Positions 16,902 through 25,608 of a DNA stretch of 64,000 bases are shown piece after piece. A model generated the notes under the pieces. The model ran no database searches. It was given only the letters and a program-made list of their open reading frames with translations, and was not told the origin of the DNA. The DNA is from Crossiella equi. GTDB taxonomy: Bacteria > Actinomycetota > Actinomycetes > Mycobacteriales > Pseudonocardiaceae. The DNA is taken from assembly GCF_017876755.1 (NCBI RefSeq), contig NZ_JAGIOO010000001.1, positions 5,317,786 to 5,381,785 on the forward strand, in the 5' to 3' direction. Position 1 is the first letter of the stretch. Every line of letters begins with the position of its first letter. A program made the position numbers and the translations under genes.

Positions 16902-18059
16902 ATGGGCGCTCCCGCCATCGACCGTCAGCTGCCCGGTGACGAGGCCGTCGCGCTGCTCGAGCTCACCAGGGAGATCGCCGACCGCGAGCTCGCACCCCGC
17001 GCGGCCGCGGCCGAGGCGGCCGGGGAGTTCCCCCGCGAGGCCTTCCGCGTGCTCGGCCGGTCCGGGCTGCTCGGCCTGCCCTACCCGGAGGAGTTCGGGG
17101 GCGGCGGCCAGCCGTACGAGGTCTACCTGCAGGTGGTCGAGGAGCTCTCCCGCGCGTGGCTGGCGGTCGGGCTCGGCGTGTCCGTGCACACCCTGGCCTG
17201 CCACGGGCTGGCCGGGTACGGCAGCGCGGAGCAGCGGGAGCGCTGGCTGCCGGACCTGATCGGCGGCGAGCTGCTCGGCGCCTACTGCCTGTCCGAGCCC
17301 CACAGCGGCTCCGACGCGGCCGCGCTGCGCACCAGCGCCAAGGCCGAGGAGGGCGGCTACCGCGTCTCCGGCACCAAGGCCTGGATCACCCACGGCGGCC
17401 ACGCCGACTTCTACACGCTCATCGCCCGCACCGGCGGTGAGGGCGCCAAGGGCATCTCCGCGTTCCTGGTGCCCTCGGACGTGCCCGGCCTGAGCGCGGC
17501 GCCGCCGGAGCGCAAGATGGGCATGAAGGCCTCCGCCACCGCGCAGATGATCTTCGACGCGGTGCACCTGCCCACCGACCGCAGGCTCGGCGAGGAGGGC
17601 CAGGGCTTCACCATCGCCATGGACGCGCTCAACTCCGGGCGCCTGGGCATCTCGGCGGCCGCGGTGGGCGTGGCGCAGGCCGCGCTGGACGTGGCCGTGG
17701 ACTACGCCCGCGAGCGCACCGCCTTCGGCCAGCCCATCGGCGAGTTCCAGGGCGTGTCGTTCCTGCTCGCGGACGCCGCCGCGGGCATCGAGTCGGCCCG
17801 CCAGCTCTACCTCGCCGCCGCCCGCCGCAAGGACGCGGGCCTGCCGTTCGCAACGCAGGCGGCCATGGCGAAGCTCATCGCGACCGACACCTGTATGAAG
17901 GTCACCACGGACATGGTGCAGGTGCTCGGTGGCGCCGGGTACGTCGAGGACTACCCGGTCGAGCGGTACATGCGGGAGGCGAAGGTCTTGCAGATCGTGG
18001 AGGGCACGAACCAGATCCAGCGGATGGTCATCGGCCGTTCGCTGCTCAAGCAGCGGTGA
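16902..18059 (+). CDS. Acyl-CoA dehydrogenase
   Basis: FAD-dependent alpha-beta dehydrogenation of acyl-CoA in beta-oxidation or related pathways; cytosolic homotetramer by family. The 385 residues match the family. Signatures are YCLSEPHSGSDAAAL (FAD-binding, motif 1), KAWITHGGHADF, the ERTAFGQPIGEFQ region, QVLGGAGYVEDYPVERYMREAKVLQIVEGTNQIQR (motif 2 with the catalytic Glu). The frame is open to 16785, but the ATG at 16902 gives the normal N-terminus and has GGAGG upstream. The stop overlaps the glutaredoxin start (GTGA). Confidence 0.93.
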   Translation: MGAPAIDRQLPGDEAVALLELTREIADRELAPRAAAAEAAGEFPREAFRVLGRSGLLGLPYPEEFGGGGQPYEVYLQVVEELSRAWLAVGLGVSVHTLACHGLAGYGSAEQRERWLPDLIGGELLGAYCLSEPHSGSDAAALRTSAKAEEGGYRVSGTKAWITHGGHADFYTLIARTGGEGAKGISAFLVPSDVPGLSAAPPERKMGMKASATAQMIFDAVHLPTDRRLGEEGQGFTIAMDALNSGRLGISAAAVGVAQAALDVAVDYARERTAFGQPIGEFQGVSFLLADAAAGIESARQLYLAAARRKDAGLPFATQAAMAKLIATDTCMKVTTDMVQVLGGAGYVEDYPVERYMREAKVLQIVEGTNQIQRMVIGRSLLKQR

Positions 18060-18301
18060 GCCACCAGGTCACCCTGCTGGGCAGGGCCGACTGCCACGCC
18101 TGCGACGTCGCGAAGGCCGATCTCGAGCGCATCTGCGGCGAGATCGGCGTCGACCTCGAGGTGGTGGACGTGGACACCGACACCGAGCTGCGCGCCGAGT
18201 ACGGCGACATGGTGCCGGTGATCCTCATCAACGGCGAGGAGCACGGCTACTGGAAGGTCGAGGAGGAGCGCTTCCGGGCCGCGCTGCGCAGCTGGGGCTG
18301 A
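18056..18301 (+). CDS. Glutaredoxin-like protein
   Basis: An 81-residue thioredoxin-fold protein with the redox motif CHAC (residues 14-17, in GRADCHACDVAK) and the cis-Pro loop MVPVILING. The motif differs from the CPYC of classical glutaredoxins. Mycobacteria have a similar small glutaredoxin (Rv0508) just before hemA, so this is the positional equivalent although rex and one other gene intervene here. Translationally coupled to the dehydrogenase gene. The physiological partner is unknown. Confidence 0.85.
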   Translation: MSHQVTLLGRADCHACDVAKADLERICGEIGVDLEVVDVDTDTELRAEYGDMVPVILINGEEHGYWKVEEERFRAALRSWG

Positions 18302-18302
18302 G

Positions 18303-18710
18303 TCAGCAGATCCTGGGCAGCAGGTCGAGCATCTCCGCCAGGGTCTTCTTGTCGCCCGCCTTGTGCAGCTCCCGGGCGAGCTCCGCGGTGCTCTTGCACA
18401 GCTGCCCCGCGGTGCCGGTCTCCCGCGACTCCAGCAGTCGGCGCTCGGCCTCGGCGACGTCCGTGCGGGCCTGCTCCAGCCTGCGCTGCGAGTCGGCCAG
18501 CGCGCGCTTGCCCGCGTCGGCGCTCGCGCGAGAGCTGACCAGGCTGTTGTAGGTGCCGAGCAGCGCGGCGCCGAATCCCAGCGTGCTCACCGCGAGCAGC
18601 GAGCAGGCCACGATGAGCCCGACGAGCACGCCCTTGCGCTTCTTCGGCGCGGGCGGCGCGCCCATCGGCACGGCCGTGTCGAAGACAGGCGACGGCCAGG
18701 ACTTGTCCAT
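18303..18710 (-). CDS. Single-pass membrane protein with coiled coil
   Basis: Not a recognised family. The 135 residues begin with a polar segment ending in PKKRKG, then one membrane helix (about 26-52), then a charged heptad-rich helix (ADAGKRALADSQRRLEQA to AEAERRLLESRE) that is likely a coiled coil outside the membrane, and a C-terminal helical part with two Cys. A run of six G lies four bases before the ATG as Shine-Dalgarno. It is convergent with the glutaredoxin gene, with stops one base apart. Confidence 0.65.
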   Translation of the reverse strand: MDKSWPSPVFDTAVPMGAPPAPKKRKGVLVGLIVACSLLAVSTLGFGAALLGTYNSLVSSRASADAGKRALADSQRRLEQARTDVAEAERRLLESRETGTAGQLCKSTAELARELHKAGDKKTLAEMLDLLPRIC

Positions 18711-18808
18711 GATTCCCCCCAGGTTTTCCCTCAGTCGTACTGCTTACCGTTTTCTCACGGCACCGCGTTACGGGTGCGCGGGGCCCCGGGACGGCGTCGA
18801 ATGGGGGA

Positions 18809-20350
18809 GTGGACAGCAGTCACCGGCTCCGGTTCCCCGTCGCCGCGCTCCTCGGCGTGCTCGGGGTGGTCGCCGCGCTCGGCGCGGGCCACCTGACCGC
18901 CGGGCTGGTCGAGCCCGCCGCCTCGCCGTTCCTGGCCGTCGGCAACGCCGCGATCGACCTCACCCCGGCCGCGGTGAAGGACTTCGCGGTCCGGACCTTC
19001 GGCACCTCGGACAAGCTCGTGCTGCTCATCGGCATGGCCGTGGTGCTGGGCGGGCTCGGGGTGCTCGCGGGCGCGCTGTCGCGCCGGGTGTCCACTCCCG
19101 GCCAGGTCCTCGCGATCGGGCTCGGCCTGCTCGGGCTGGTCGCGGTGTACACGCGGCCGGACGTGGGCCAGCTCGGCCTGCTCGCCCCCGCGGCGAGCCT
19201 GTTCGCCGGGCTGTGGACCTTCCGCTGGCTGCACGGCCTCGCGCTGGCCGCCGCGGCCGAGGACCCCGCGTACGGGCGGGCGTCCCGGCGGGCGTTCCTG
19301 CGCACGTCGGCCGGGGTCGCCGCCGGGGCGGGCATCGCCGGGATCGCCGGGCAGCTGCTGGGCTCGCGGGTGGACCTGGAGGCCTCGCGGGCGGGGGTGG
19401 CGCGGGCGCTGGCCAGGACCGGTCCGCTGCCCGCCACACCGCCCGGCTCGGACTTCGCCGCCGACGGCACGCCGGCCTTCCGCACCCCGAACGCCGACTT
19501 CTACCGGATCGACACCGCGCTGTCCGTGCCCCGGCTGCCGGCCGAGGACTGGCGGCTGCGCGTGCACGGCCTGGTCGAACGTGAGCTGACCCTCACCTTC
19601 GACGACCTGCTGCGCCGCCCCGTGGTGCACCGCACGATCACCATGACCTGCGTCTCCAACGAGGTCGGCGGCCCGTACGTGTCCACCGCCACCTTCACCG
19701 GCGTCGACCTGCGCGAGCTGCTGCTGGAGGCCGGGGTCAAGCCCGGTGCGGACCAGTTGGCCACCACCAGCGAGGACGGCTGGACCTGCGGCACCCCGGT
19801 CGCGGTGCTGCTGGAGCCGGACCGGGGCGCGCTGCTGGCCTACGGCATGAACGGCGAGCCGCTGCCGCTTGAGCACGGCTTCCCCGTGCGCTTGGTCACG
19901 CCCGGCTTGTACGGCTACGTGGGTGCGACGAAGTGGCTGGTCGACGCCGAGCTGACGACCTTCGCCGAGTTCTCCCCGTACTGGATCCGGCGCGGCTGGG
20001 GCGAGCGCGGGCCGGTCAAGACGCAGTCCCGCGTGGACCGCCCGGCGCCGTTCGCGAAGGTGCCCGCCGGGCGCGTGGTGGTTGCCGGGACGGCTTGGGC
20101 ACAGCATGTCGGGGTGTCCACAGTGGAGGTCCGCGTGGACGGAGGTCCTTGGCAGCGCGCGGAGCTGGCCGCCGAGGCCGGGGTGGACACCTGGCGGATG
20201 TGGCGCACCTGGTTCGAGCTGGCGCCGGGCCGGCACACCGTCGAGTGCCGGGCCACCGACCGGTCCGGGCAGACCCAGACCAGCGCCCGCGCGGACGTGG
20301 TGCCGGACGGGGCCACCGGCTGGCACGCGGTCGAGTTCACGGTGTCCTGA
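18809..20350 (+). CDS. Membrane-anchored molybdopterin-dependent oxidoreductase (sulfite oxidase-like)
   Basis: Four hydrophobic helices in the first 150 residues are followed by a twin-arginine-like segment (SRRAFLRTSAG) and a fifth hydrophobic helix, then a sulfite-oxidase-type molybdenum domain (about 225-400) with FYRIDTALSVPRL, the Mo-ligand Cys in ITMTCVSNEVGG and VTPGLYGYVGATKWLVDAEL, and a C-terminal Mo-co dimerisation-like Ig domain (about 410-513). The catalytic domain would face outside. The electron acceptor and substrate are unknown. The 513 residues fit the actinobacterial membrane-bound subgroup. The GTG start has GGGGGA just upstream. Confidence 0.87.
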   Translation: MDSSHRLRFPVAALLGVLGVVAALGAGHLTAGLVEPAASPFLAVGNAAIDLTPAAVKDFAVRTFGTSDKLVLLIGMAVVLGGLGVLAGALSRRVSTPGQVLAIGLGLLGLVAVYTRPDVGQLGLLAPAASLFAGLWTFRWLHGLALAAAAEDPAYGRASRRAFLRTSAGVAAGAGIAGIAGQLLGSRVDLEASRAGVARALARTGPLPATPPGSDFAADGTPAFRTPNADFYRIDTALSVPRLPAEDWRLRVHGLVERELTLTFDDLLRRPVVHRTITMTCVSNEVGGPYVSTATFTGVDLRELLLEAGVKPGADQLATTSEDGWTCGTPVAVLLEPDRGALLAYGMNGEPLPLEHGFPVRLVTPGLYGYVGATKWLVDAELTTFAEFSPYWIRRGWGERGPVKTQSRVDRPAPFAKVPAGRVVVAGTAWAQHVGVSTVEVRVDGGPWQRAELAAEAGVDTWRMWRTWFELAPGRHTVECRATDRSGQTQTSARADVVPDGATGWHAVEFTVS

Positions 20351-20514
20351 CCAGCTGCGGAGCCGTGAGATCAGCGGATCGGGTGACAGCCGAAGGGCCT
20401 AACACAATCTCCCGTGCCGGGGCCGTGCTGCGAGGCAGGACACAATCGCCGCGCTTCCGGCAAGCCCCATACCACAATTCCGAGAGGCCCTGTTCACGCC
20501 CCTGGTCGGCGACT

Positions 20515-20532
20515 TTGTGCATGCCTTCACAA
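20515..20532 (+). promoter_or_regulatory. Rex operator (ROP) in the rex-hem promoter
   Basis: TTGTGCATGCCTTCACAA matches the Rex consensus TTGTGAANNNNTTCACAA at all but one position. TTGTGC also serves as a -35 box 17 bases before TACCGT (20538-20543), so bound Rex would block RNA polymerase. The transcript would start near 20550 and have a leader of about 90 bases. This fits autoregulation and NADH-linked control of rex-hemACD, known for Streptomyces. Confidence 0.85.
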
Positions 20533-20640
20533 GTGGCTACCGTATAAGCAGTCACCCGGGTGGACGTGCGGGTTCGGGGCCCAGTGCGCACCGGCGCACC
20601 CGTTTCGGTGGCCACAGGTGTTCGGTGAGGGAGTACACGC

Positions 20641-21444
20641 GTGACGGCGCAGCGGAACGAGGGGCGGTCGGCCCCGGCCGACGGCTCCGGGACCATCGCT
20701 TCGGACCCGCTCGCCCCCGAGGTGCCCAGCGCGAGGGAGCGTGCGCGGGCCATCCCGGAAGCGGCCGTCGCCAGGCTCGCCGTATACCTGCGGGTGCTCT
20801 CCGGCATGGCCGAGCAGGGCGTGGGCACGATCTCCAGCGAGGAGCTCGCCGCCGCCGCCGGGGTCAACTCCGCCAAGCTCCGCAAAGACCTGTCCTACAT
20901 CGGCTCGTACGGCACCCGGGGCGTCGGCTACGACGTCGAGGTCCTGGTCGACCAGATCGAGCGCATCCTGGGCCTGACCCGCAAGCACTCGGTGGCCGTG
21001 GTCGGCATCGGCAACCTGGGCCACGCGCTCGCCAACTACGGCGGGTTCCCCGGCCGGGGCTTCCCGGTGGCCGCCCTCTTCGACGTCGACCCGGACCTCA
21101 TGGGCATCCCGGTCGGCGGCATCCCGGTCGAGCACGTCGACGACATCCCCACGGTCTGCGCCGAGCGCGAGGTGACCATCGGGGTCATCGCCACGCCCCC
21201 CGCGGCCGCCCAGCTGGTCTGCGATCGTTTGGTCTCCGCCGGTGTGCAATGCATCCTGAACTTCGCACCGGTTGTCCTCCAGGTCCCGGACCACATCGAG
21301 GTGCGCAAGGTCGACTTGGCGGTGGAGATGCAGATCCTGTCCTTCCACGTGGCCCGTCGCGCCGACGAGGCGCCCGCCCACGAGGCGCCCACCAGCGTGA
21401 ACGGCGCCCGCGCGGCCGCCAACGGGGTGGGGGTGCGCCGGTGA
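20641..21444 (+). CDS. rex: Redox-sensing transcriptional repressor Rex
   Basis: Senses the NADH/NAD+ ratio: binds ROP sites when NADH is low and leaves DNA when NADH binds. The 267 residues contain an N-terminal winged helix ([35 protein letters not shown], about 60-105) and a Rossmann domain starting with [16 protein letters not shown]; the C-terminal helix [14 protein letters not shown] is the domain-swapped dimer helix. Extra Ala-rich residues extend both ends. AGGGAG lies seven bases before the GTG. First gene of a rex-hemA-hemC-hemD operon, with a Rex site in its own promoter. Confidence 0.96.
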   Translation: MTAQRNEGRSAPADGSGTIASDPLAPEVPSARERARAIPEAAVARLAVYLRVLSGMAEQGVGTISSEELAAAAGVNSAKLRKDLSYIGSYGTRGVGYDVEVLVDQIERILGLTRKHSVAVVGIGNLGHALANYGGFPGRGFPVAALFDVDPDLMGIPVGGIPVEHVDDIPTVCAEREVTIGVIATPPAAAQLVCDRLVSAGVQCILNFAPVVLQVPDHIEVRKVDLAVEMQILSFHVARRADEAPAHEAPTSVNGARAAANGVGVRR

Positions 21445-22808
21445 GCCTGCTGGTCGTCGGGCTGTCCCACCGCACCGCTCCGGTGTCCATGCTGGAGCGC
21501 GCCGCCGTCAACGGCGAGGCCGAGACGGCCAAGCTGCTCGGTGAGCTGCTGGAGTGCCCCAACGTCTCCGAGGCGGTGCTGGTCGCCACCTGCAACCGCA
21601 TCGAGGTCTGCACGGTCGTCGAGACCTTCCACGGCGGCCTCGCCGACATCTCAGGGGTCCTGTCCCGGCACTCCGGTGTCGACGTGACCACCCTGTGCAA
21701 CCACCTGTTCGTGCACTACGCGGCCGGTGCGGTCGACCACCTCTTCCGCGTCACCTCCGGCCTGGACTCCATGGTCGTGGGCGAGGCGCAGATCCTCGGC
21801 CAGGTGCGCACCGCGTACACCACCGCCAAGCAGGCGGGCACCGTCGGCCGCACGCTGCACGAGCTCGTCCAGCACGGCCTGCGCGTGGGCAAGCGCGTGC
21901 ACACCGAGACCGCCATCGACCACGCCGGGCCCTCGGTGGTCACCGAGGCGCTGGCCGACGCCGAGCGCGTGCTGGGCGGCCTCACCGGCCGCCGCGCGCT
22001 GGTGGTCGGCGCGGGCTCGATGGGCGGCCTGGCCGCCGCGCAGCTGCGCCGCGCCGGGGTCGGCCGCATCGCGGTGGCCAACCGCTCGGCCGCCAACGGC
22101 CAGCGCCTGGCCGACGCGATCGCCGCCGACGGCACGCCCGCCGTGGCCGTGGGCCTGGAGTCCCTGGTCGCCGAGCTGGCCCTGGCCGACGTCGTGGTCG
22201 CCTGCACCGGTGCCTCCGCCCCGGTGCTGGACGCGCCCACCGTGCGCGCCGCGCGCACCGAGCCGGGCACCCTCGTGGTGTGCGACCTCGGGCTGCCGCG
22301 CGATGTGGACGCCGAGGTCGGCGAGCTGCCCGGCGTGCACGTGGTCGACCTGGCCAGCCTGCAGCAGCGGCTGCGCGAGGCCCCCAGCGGCCTGGACACC
22401 GCCCGCGCGGGCGAGCTGGTCGCCGAGGAGGTGCAGGCCTACCTGTCCGCGCAGCGCTCGGCCGAGGTCACGCCGACCGTCACCGCGCTGCGCCGCCGGG
22501 CCGCCGAGGTTGTGGACAGCGAGCTGCTGCGCCTGGACTCCCGGCTGCCCGACCTCGACGCCGACGTGCGGGACGAGCTGTCCCGCACCGTGCGGCGCGT
22601 GGTCGACAAGCTCCTCCACATGCCGACCGTGCGGGTCAAACAGCTGGCCTCCGCGCCAGGCGGATCGAGCTACGCGGACGCGCTCCGCGAGCTCTTCGCC
22701 CTCGACCCGCAGCTGCCCTCCGCCGTGAGCACGACGCCTGCAACGGAAGCAGAGAGTGTGACAACCCACCACATCGCAATGTCCACTTTGGACGGTGAGG
22801 CCCGGTGA
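21441..22808 (+). CDS. hemA: Glutamyl-tRNA reductase
   Basis: Reduces glutamyl-tRNA(Glu) to glutamate-1-semialdehyde with NADPH, the first step of the C5 route to heme. The N-terminal catalytic domain begins [13 protein letters not shown] and has the active-site Cys51 in VATCNRIEV; then comes [17 protein letters not shown], the NADPH-binding [17 protein letters not shown], and a C-terminal helical dimer domain. The 455 residues fit. The frame is open far upstream, but the GTG at 21441 overlaps the rex stop and begins the family N-terminus. The hemL gene for the next step lies 11 kb downstream. Confidence 0.97.
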   Translation: MSLLVVGLSHRTAPVSMLERAAVNGEAETAKLLGELLECPNVSEAVLVATCNRIEVCTVVETFHGGLADISGVLSRHSGVDVTTLCNHLFVHYAAGAVDHLFRVTSGLDSMVVGEAQILGQVRTAYTTAKQAGTVGRTLHELVQHGLRVGKRVHTETAIDHAGPSVVTEALADAERVLGGLTGRRALVVGAGSMGGLAAAQLRRAGVGRIAVANRSAANGQRLADAIAADGTPAVAVGLESLVAELALADVVVACTGASAPVLDAPTVRAARTEPGTLVVCDLGLPRDVDAEVGELPGVHVVDLASLQQRLREAPSGLDTARAGELVAEEVQAYLSAQRSAEVTPTVTALRRRAAEVVDSELLRLDSRLPDLDADVRDELSRTVRRVVDKLLHMPTVRVKQLASAPGGSSYADALRELFALDPQLPSAVSTTPATEAESVTTHHIAMSTLDGEAR

Positions 22809-23758
22809 AGCGGACCTTGCGCATAGGCACGAGGGGCAGTGCCCTCGCCCTCGCCCAGACCGGCACCATCGCCTCGGCGCTGGAAGCGGCCGGTGCGGCC
22901 GTGGAGATAGTCATCGTCTCCACCCCCGGCGACCGCTCGTCGGCGCCCATCGCCGAGATCGGCATCGGCGTGTTCACCTCGGCCCTGCGCGACGCGCTCG
23001 CCGACGGTGAGGTGGACATCGCGGTCCACTCCTACAAGGACCTGCCCACCGCCCCCGACCCGCGCCTGGTCATGGCCGCCGTGCCGCGGCGCGAGGACCC
23101 GCGCGACGCGCTGTGCGCCCGGGACGGCCTCACCCTCGGTGAGCTGCCCGTCGGCGCGGTCATCGGCACCGGCTCGCCCCGCCGCGCCGCGCAGCTGGAG
23201 GCGCTCGGCCTGGGCTGGGAGATCAAGCCGATCCGAGGCAACGTGGACACCCGCCTGCGCAAGGTCACCGACGGGGAGCTCGACGCCGTCGTGCTGGCCC
23301 GGGCGGGCCTCGCGCGGCTGGGCCGCCTCGACGCGATCACCGAGGTGCTCGACCCCCTGCAGATGTTGCCCGCGCCCGCACAGGGCGCACTCGCGGTCGA
23401 GTGCCGCGTGGACGACGTGGACGCCGAACACCTGATTCGGGCCACGCTTGATGATGAGGCCAGCCGGGCCGCGGTCACCGCGGAACGGGCGATGCTCGCC
23501 GCTCTGGAAGCGGGCTGCAGCGCGCCGGTCGGCGCCCTGGCCGACGTGGTGGAGGACCTGGACGCAGAGGGGCGCGTCGTGATGCGCCTGTCCCTGCGGG
23601 GGGTCGCCGCGACGCCGCAGAACGAGTTGCTGCGCGCATCCGCCATCGGAGAGATGACCGCAGCTGAGCAGCTGGGCCGCGAACTAGCCGCGGAGCTGCT
23701 CGACCTCGGGGCCGCAGCGCTCAGCGCCCCCGGGAGCAACGAAATGGGGAGTGCCTGA
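22805..23758 (+). CDS. hemC: Hydroxymethylbilane synthase (porphobilinogen deaminase)
   Basis: Joins four porphobilinogen units into hydroxymethylbilane. The 317 residues start [14 protein letters not shown], followed by [12 protein letters not shown]-type [12 protein letters not shown] with the catalytic Asp, [11 protein letters not shown], the Arg-rich [11 protein letters not shown], and Cys238 in [12 protein letters not shown], which holds the dipyrromethane cofactor. The GTG overlaps the hemA stop region by four bases, and the stop overlaps the hemD start by one base. Confidence 0.97.
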   Translation: MKRTLRIGTRGSALALAQTGTIASALEAAGAAVEIVIVSTPGDRSSAPIAEIGIGVFTSALRDALADGEVDIAVHSYKDLPTAPDPRLVMAAVPRREDPRDALCARDGLTLGELPVGAVIGTGSPRRAAQLEALGLGWEIKPIRGNVDTRLRKVTDGELDAVVLARAGLARLGRLDAITEVLDPLQMLPAPAQGALAVECRVDDVDAEHLIRATLDDEASRAAVTAERAMLAALEAGCSAPVGALADVVEDLDAEGRVVMRLSLRGVAATPQNELLRASAIGEMTAAEQLGRELAAELLDLGAAALSAPGSNEMGSA

Positions 23759-25287
23759 TGACCCGCGCACGCAAGACCCCCGGACGGATCGCCTTCGTGG
23801 GCTCCGGCCCCGGCGACCTGGGCCTGCTCACCGTCCGGGCGCAGCAGCTTCTCACCGGCGCCGAGCTCGTGGTGACCGACCCGGACGTCCCGCAGGACGT
23901 GCTGGCGCTGGCCCCCGAGGGCATCGAGGTCCGCCCCGCCGTGGGCGACCCGGCCGACGTCGCCAAGGACTTGGCCACCGAGGCCAAGAACGGCCGCTCG
24001 GTCATCCGCCTCGTCGCCGGTGACCCGCTCACCGCCGACGCCGTGGTGGCCGAGGCGCAGGCCGTGGCCAAGACCAGCGTCGCCTTCGACGTGATCCCGG
24101 GTGTGGCCGCCGGTACCGCGGTGCCCGCCTACGCGGGTGTCGCGCTCGGCGCCGTGCACACCGAGGCCGACGTGCGCGGCAGCGTCGACTGGGCCGCTCT
24201 CGCGGGCGCCCCGGGCACGCTGGTGCTGCACGCCTCCGCCAGCCACCTCGCCGAGGCGGCCTCCTCGCTGGTCGAGTACGGCCTGGCCCCGCAGACCCCG
24301 GCCGCGGTCACCACCGAGGGCACGAGCTGCGCCCAGCGCACGATCGACTCGACGCTGGCCTCGCTGGCCGCCGACGCCGGTGAGCTCACCGGCCCGCTGG
24401 TGGTCACCGTCGGCGGCTCGGTCGGCAACCGCAACAAGCTGTCCTGGTGGGAGTCCCGCGCGCTGTACGGCTGGCGCGTGCTGGTGCCCCGCACCAAGGA
24501 GCAGGCTGGCGAGATGAGCGACCGGCTGCGCGCCCACGGCGCCATCCCGGTCGAGGTGCCCACCATCTCGGTGGAGCCGCCGCGCAGCCCCGCGCAGATG
24601 GAGCGCGCGGTCAAGGGCCTGGTCGACGGCCGCTACCAGTGGGTCATCTTCACCTCCACCAACGCGGTGCGCGCGGTGTGGGAGAAGTTCGAGGAGTTCG
24701 GCCTGGACGCCCGCGCCTTCTCCGGCGTGAAGATCGCCTGCATCGGCGAGGCGACCGCGGCCAAGGTGCGCTCCTTCGGCATCACGCCGGAGCTGGTGCC
24801 CTCGGGCGACCAGTCCAGCGAGGGCCTGCTCGCCGACTTCCCGCCGCACGACGACATCTTCGACCCGGTGGACCGCATCCTGCTGCCCCGCGCCGACATC
24901 GCCACCGAGACGCTGGCGGCCGGTCTGCGCGAGCGCGGCTGGGAGCCCGACGACGTCACCGCGTACCGCACGGTGCGCGCGGCGCCGCCGCCCGCCGACA
25001 CCCGCGAGATGATCAAGACCGGTGGCTTCGACGCGGTGTGCTTCACCTCGTCCTCGACCGTCCGGAACCTGGTCGGCATCGCGGGCAAGCCGCACACCCG
25101 CACCCTGGTCGCCTGCATCGGCCCGCAGACCGCCGAGACCGCGATCGAGTTCGGCCTGCGCGTGGACGTGCAGCCCGAGGTCGCGCAGGTGCCCGCACTG
25201 GTCGACGCACTGGCCGACCACGCGGCCCGGCTCCGCGCCGAGGGCGCGCTGCCGCCGCCCAGGAAGACCAAGCGCGCGCGGCGGTGA
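23758..25287 (+). CDS. hemD: Uroporphyrinogen-III synthase with N-terminal methyltransferase-like domain (CobA-HemD fusion)
   Basis: Residues 1-235 are a SUMT-like methyltransferase domain (FVGSGPGDLGLLTVRA; PGVAAGTAVPAYAG) and residues about 240-500 the uroporphyrinogen-III synthase (WRVLVPRTKEQAGEMSDRL, FTSTNAVRAVW, CIGEATAAKVRSFG, VCFTSSSTVRNLVG). The HemD part closes hydroxymethylbilane to uroporphyrinogen III. In the methyltransferase part the usual GGDPF(V/I)FGRG motif reads AGDPLTADAV, so that activity may be lost; this kind of fusion is usual in actinobacteria. Structured repeat copy 2 starts immediately after the stop. Confidence 0.93.
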   Translation: MTRARKTPGRIAFVGSGPGDLGLLTVRAQQLLTGAELVVTDPDVPQDVLALAPEGIEVRPAVGDPADVAKDLATEAKNGRSVIRLVAGDPLTADAVVAEAQAVAKTSVAFDVIPGVAAGTAVPAYAGVALGAVHTEADVRGSVDWAALAGAPGTLVLHASASHLAEAASSLVEYGLAPQTPAAVTTEGTSCAQRTIDSTLASLAADAGELTGPLVVTVGGSVGNRNKLSWWESRALYGWRVLVPRTKEQAGEMSDRLRAHGAIPVEVPTISVEPPRSPAQMERAVKGLVDGRYQWVIFTSTNAVRAVWEKFEEFGLDARAFSGVKIACIGEATAAKVRSFGITPELVPSGDQSSEGLLADFPPHDDIFDPVDRILLPRADIATETLAAGLRERGWEPDDVTAYRTVRAAPPPADTREMIKTGGFDAVCFTSSSTVRNLVGIAGKPHTRTLVACIGPQTAETAIEFGLRVDVQPEVAQVPALVDALADHAARLRAEGALPPPRKTKRARR

Positions 25288-25482
25288 CTGTGTTGAATTT
25301 GGCGCGCTTCGCGCGCCTGGTATTTCCGCTCTGAGTGACCTCGCCGAGGTCCCGCCACACGCGACGCGAGCGTCGGTGTGTCGAGACCTCGGCAAGGTCA
25401 CGCGGAAATACGGGGTTCTCGGGGCGGGGGTGTCGCCTTCGGCGCCACACCACGCCTCGCCAGAGCCCGCTTCTGGCAGTCC
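25288..25482. repeat. Structured dispersed repeat, copy 2 (after hemD)
   Basis: Like copy 1 it begins with CTGTG directly after the stop codon. The main stem-loop spans 25321-25410: TATTTCCGC/GCGGAAATA (25321-25329 with 25402-25410), GTGACC/GGTCAC (25335-25340 with 25396-25401), CCGAGGTC/GACCTCGG plus CG/CG (25344-25354 with 25382-25392), CACAC/GTGTG, and a CGACG/CGTCG tip with the same CGAG loop. The GGTGTCGCC hairpin and GCTTCTGGCA word follow as in copy 1. The paired bases differ from copy 1 but stay complementary. It lies between hemD and hemB and may end or attenuate the rex-hem transcript. Confidence 0.85.
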
Positions 25483-25608
25483 CGCCAGGGGCCCGCTGGA
25501 AAGACCTGCCAGACCCCGCTTCTGGGAGACTGGTGGAGCCAAGCCTCGGCTGGCTGGTGTGCCTGGCCGAGTGCACACGATGAGCCAACCCGCTTGGGAG
25601 TACCCGCA
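25483..25608 (+). promoter_or_regulatory. Upstream region of hemB
   Basis: Non-coding. Further CCGCTTCTGG-like words occur (about 25466 and 25516), suggesting a degenerate extension of the repeat. GGGAG lies eight bases before the hemB GTG. No convincing -10 box was found, so hemB may be read from the rex-hem promoter through the repeat. Confidence 0.35.

Noticed and set aside
18809-20350. Classical soluble sulfite oxidase assignment
   Set aside because: The enzyme domain fits the family, but the multi-helix N-terminus and unknown substrate argue for a general oxidoreductase call.
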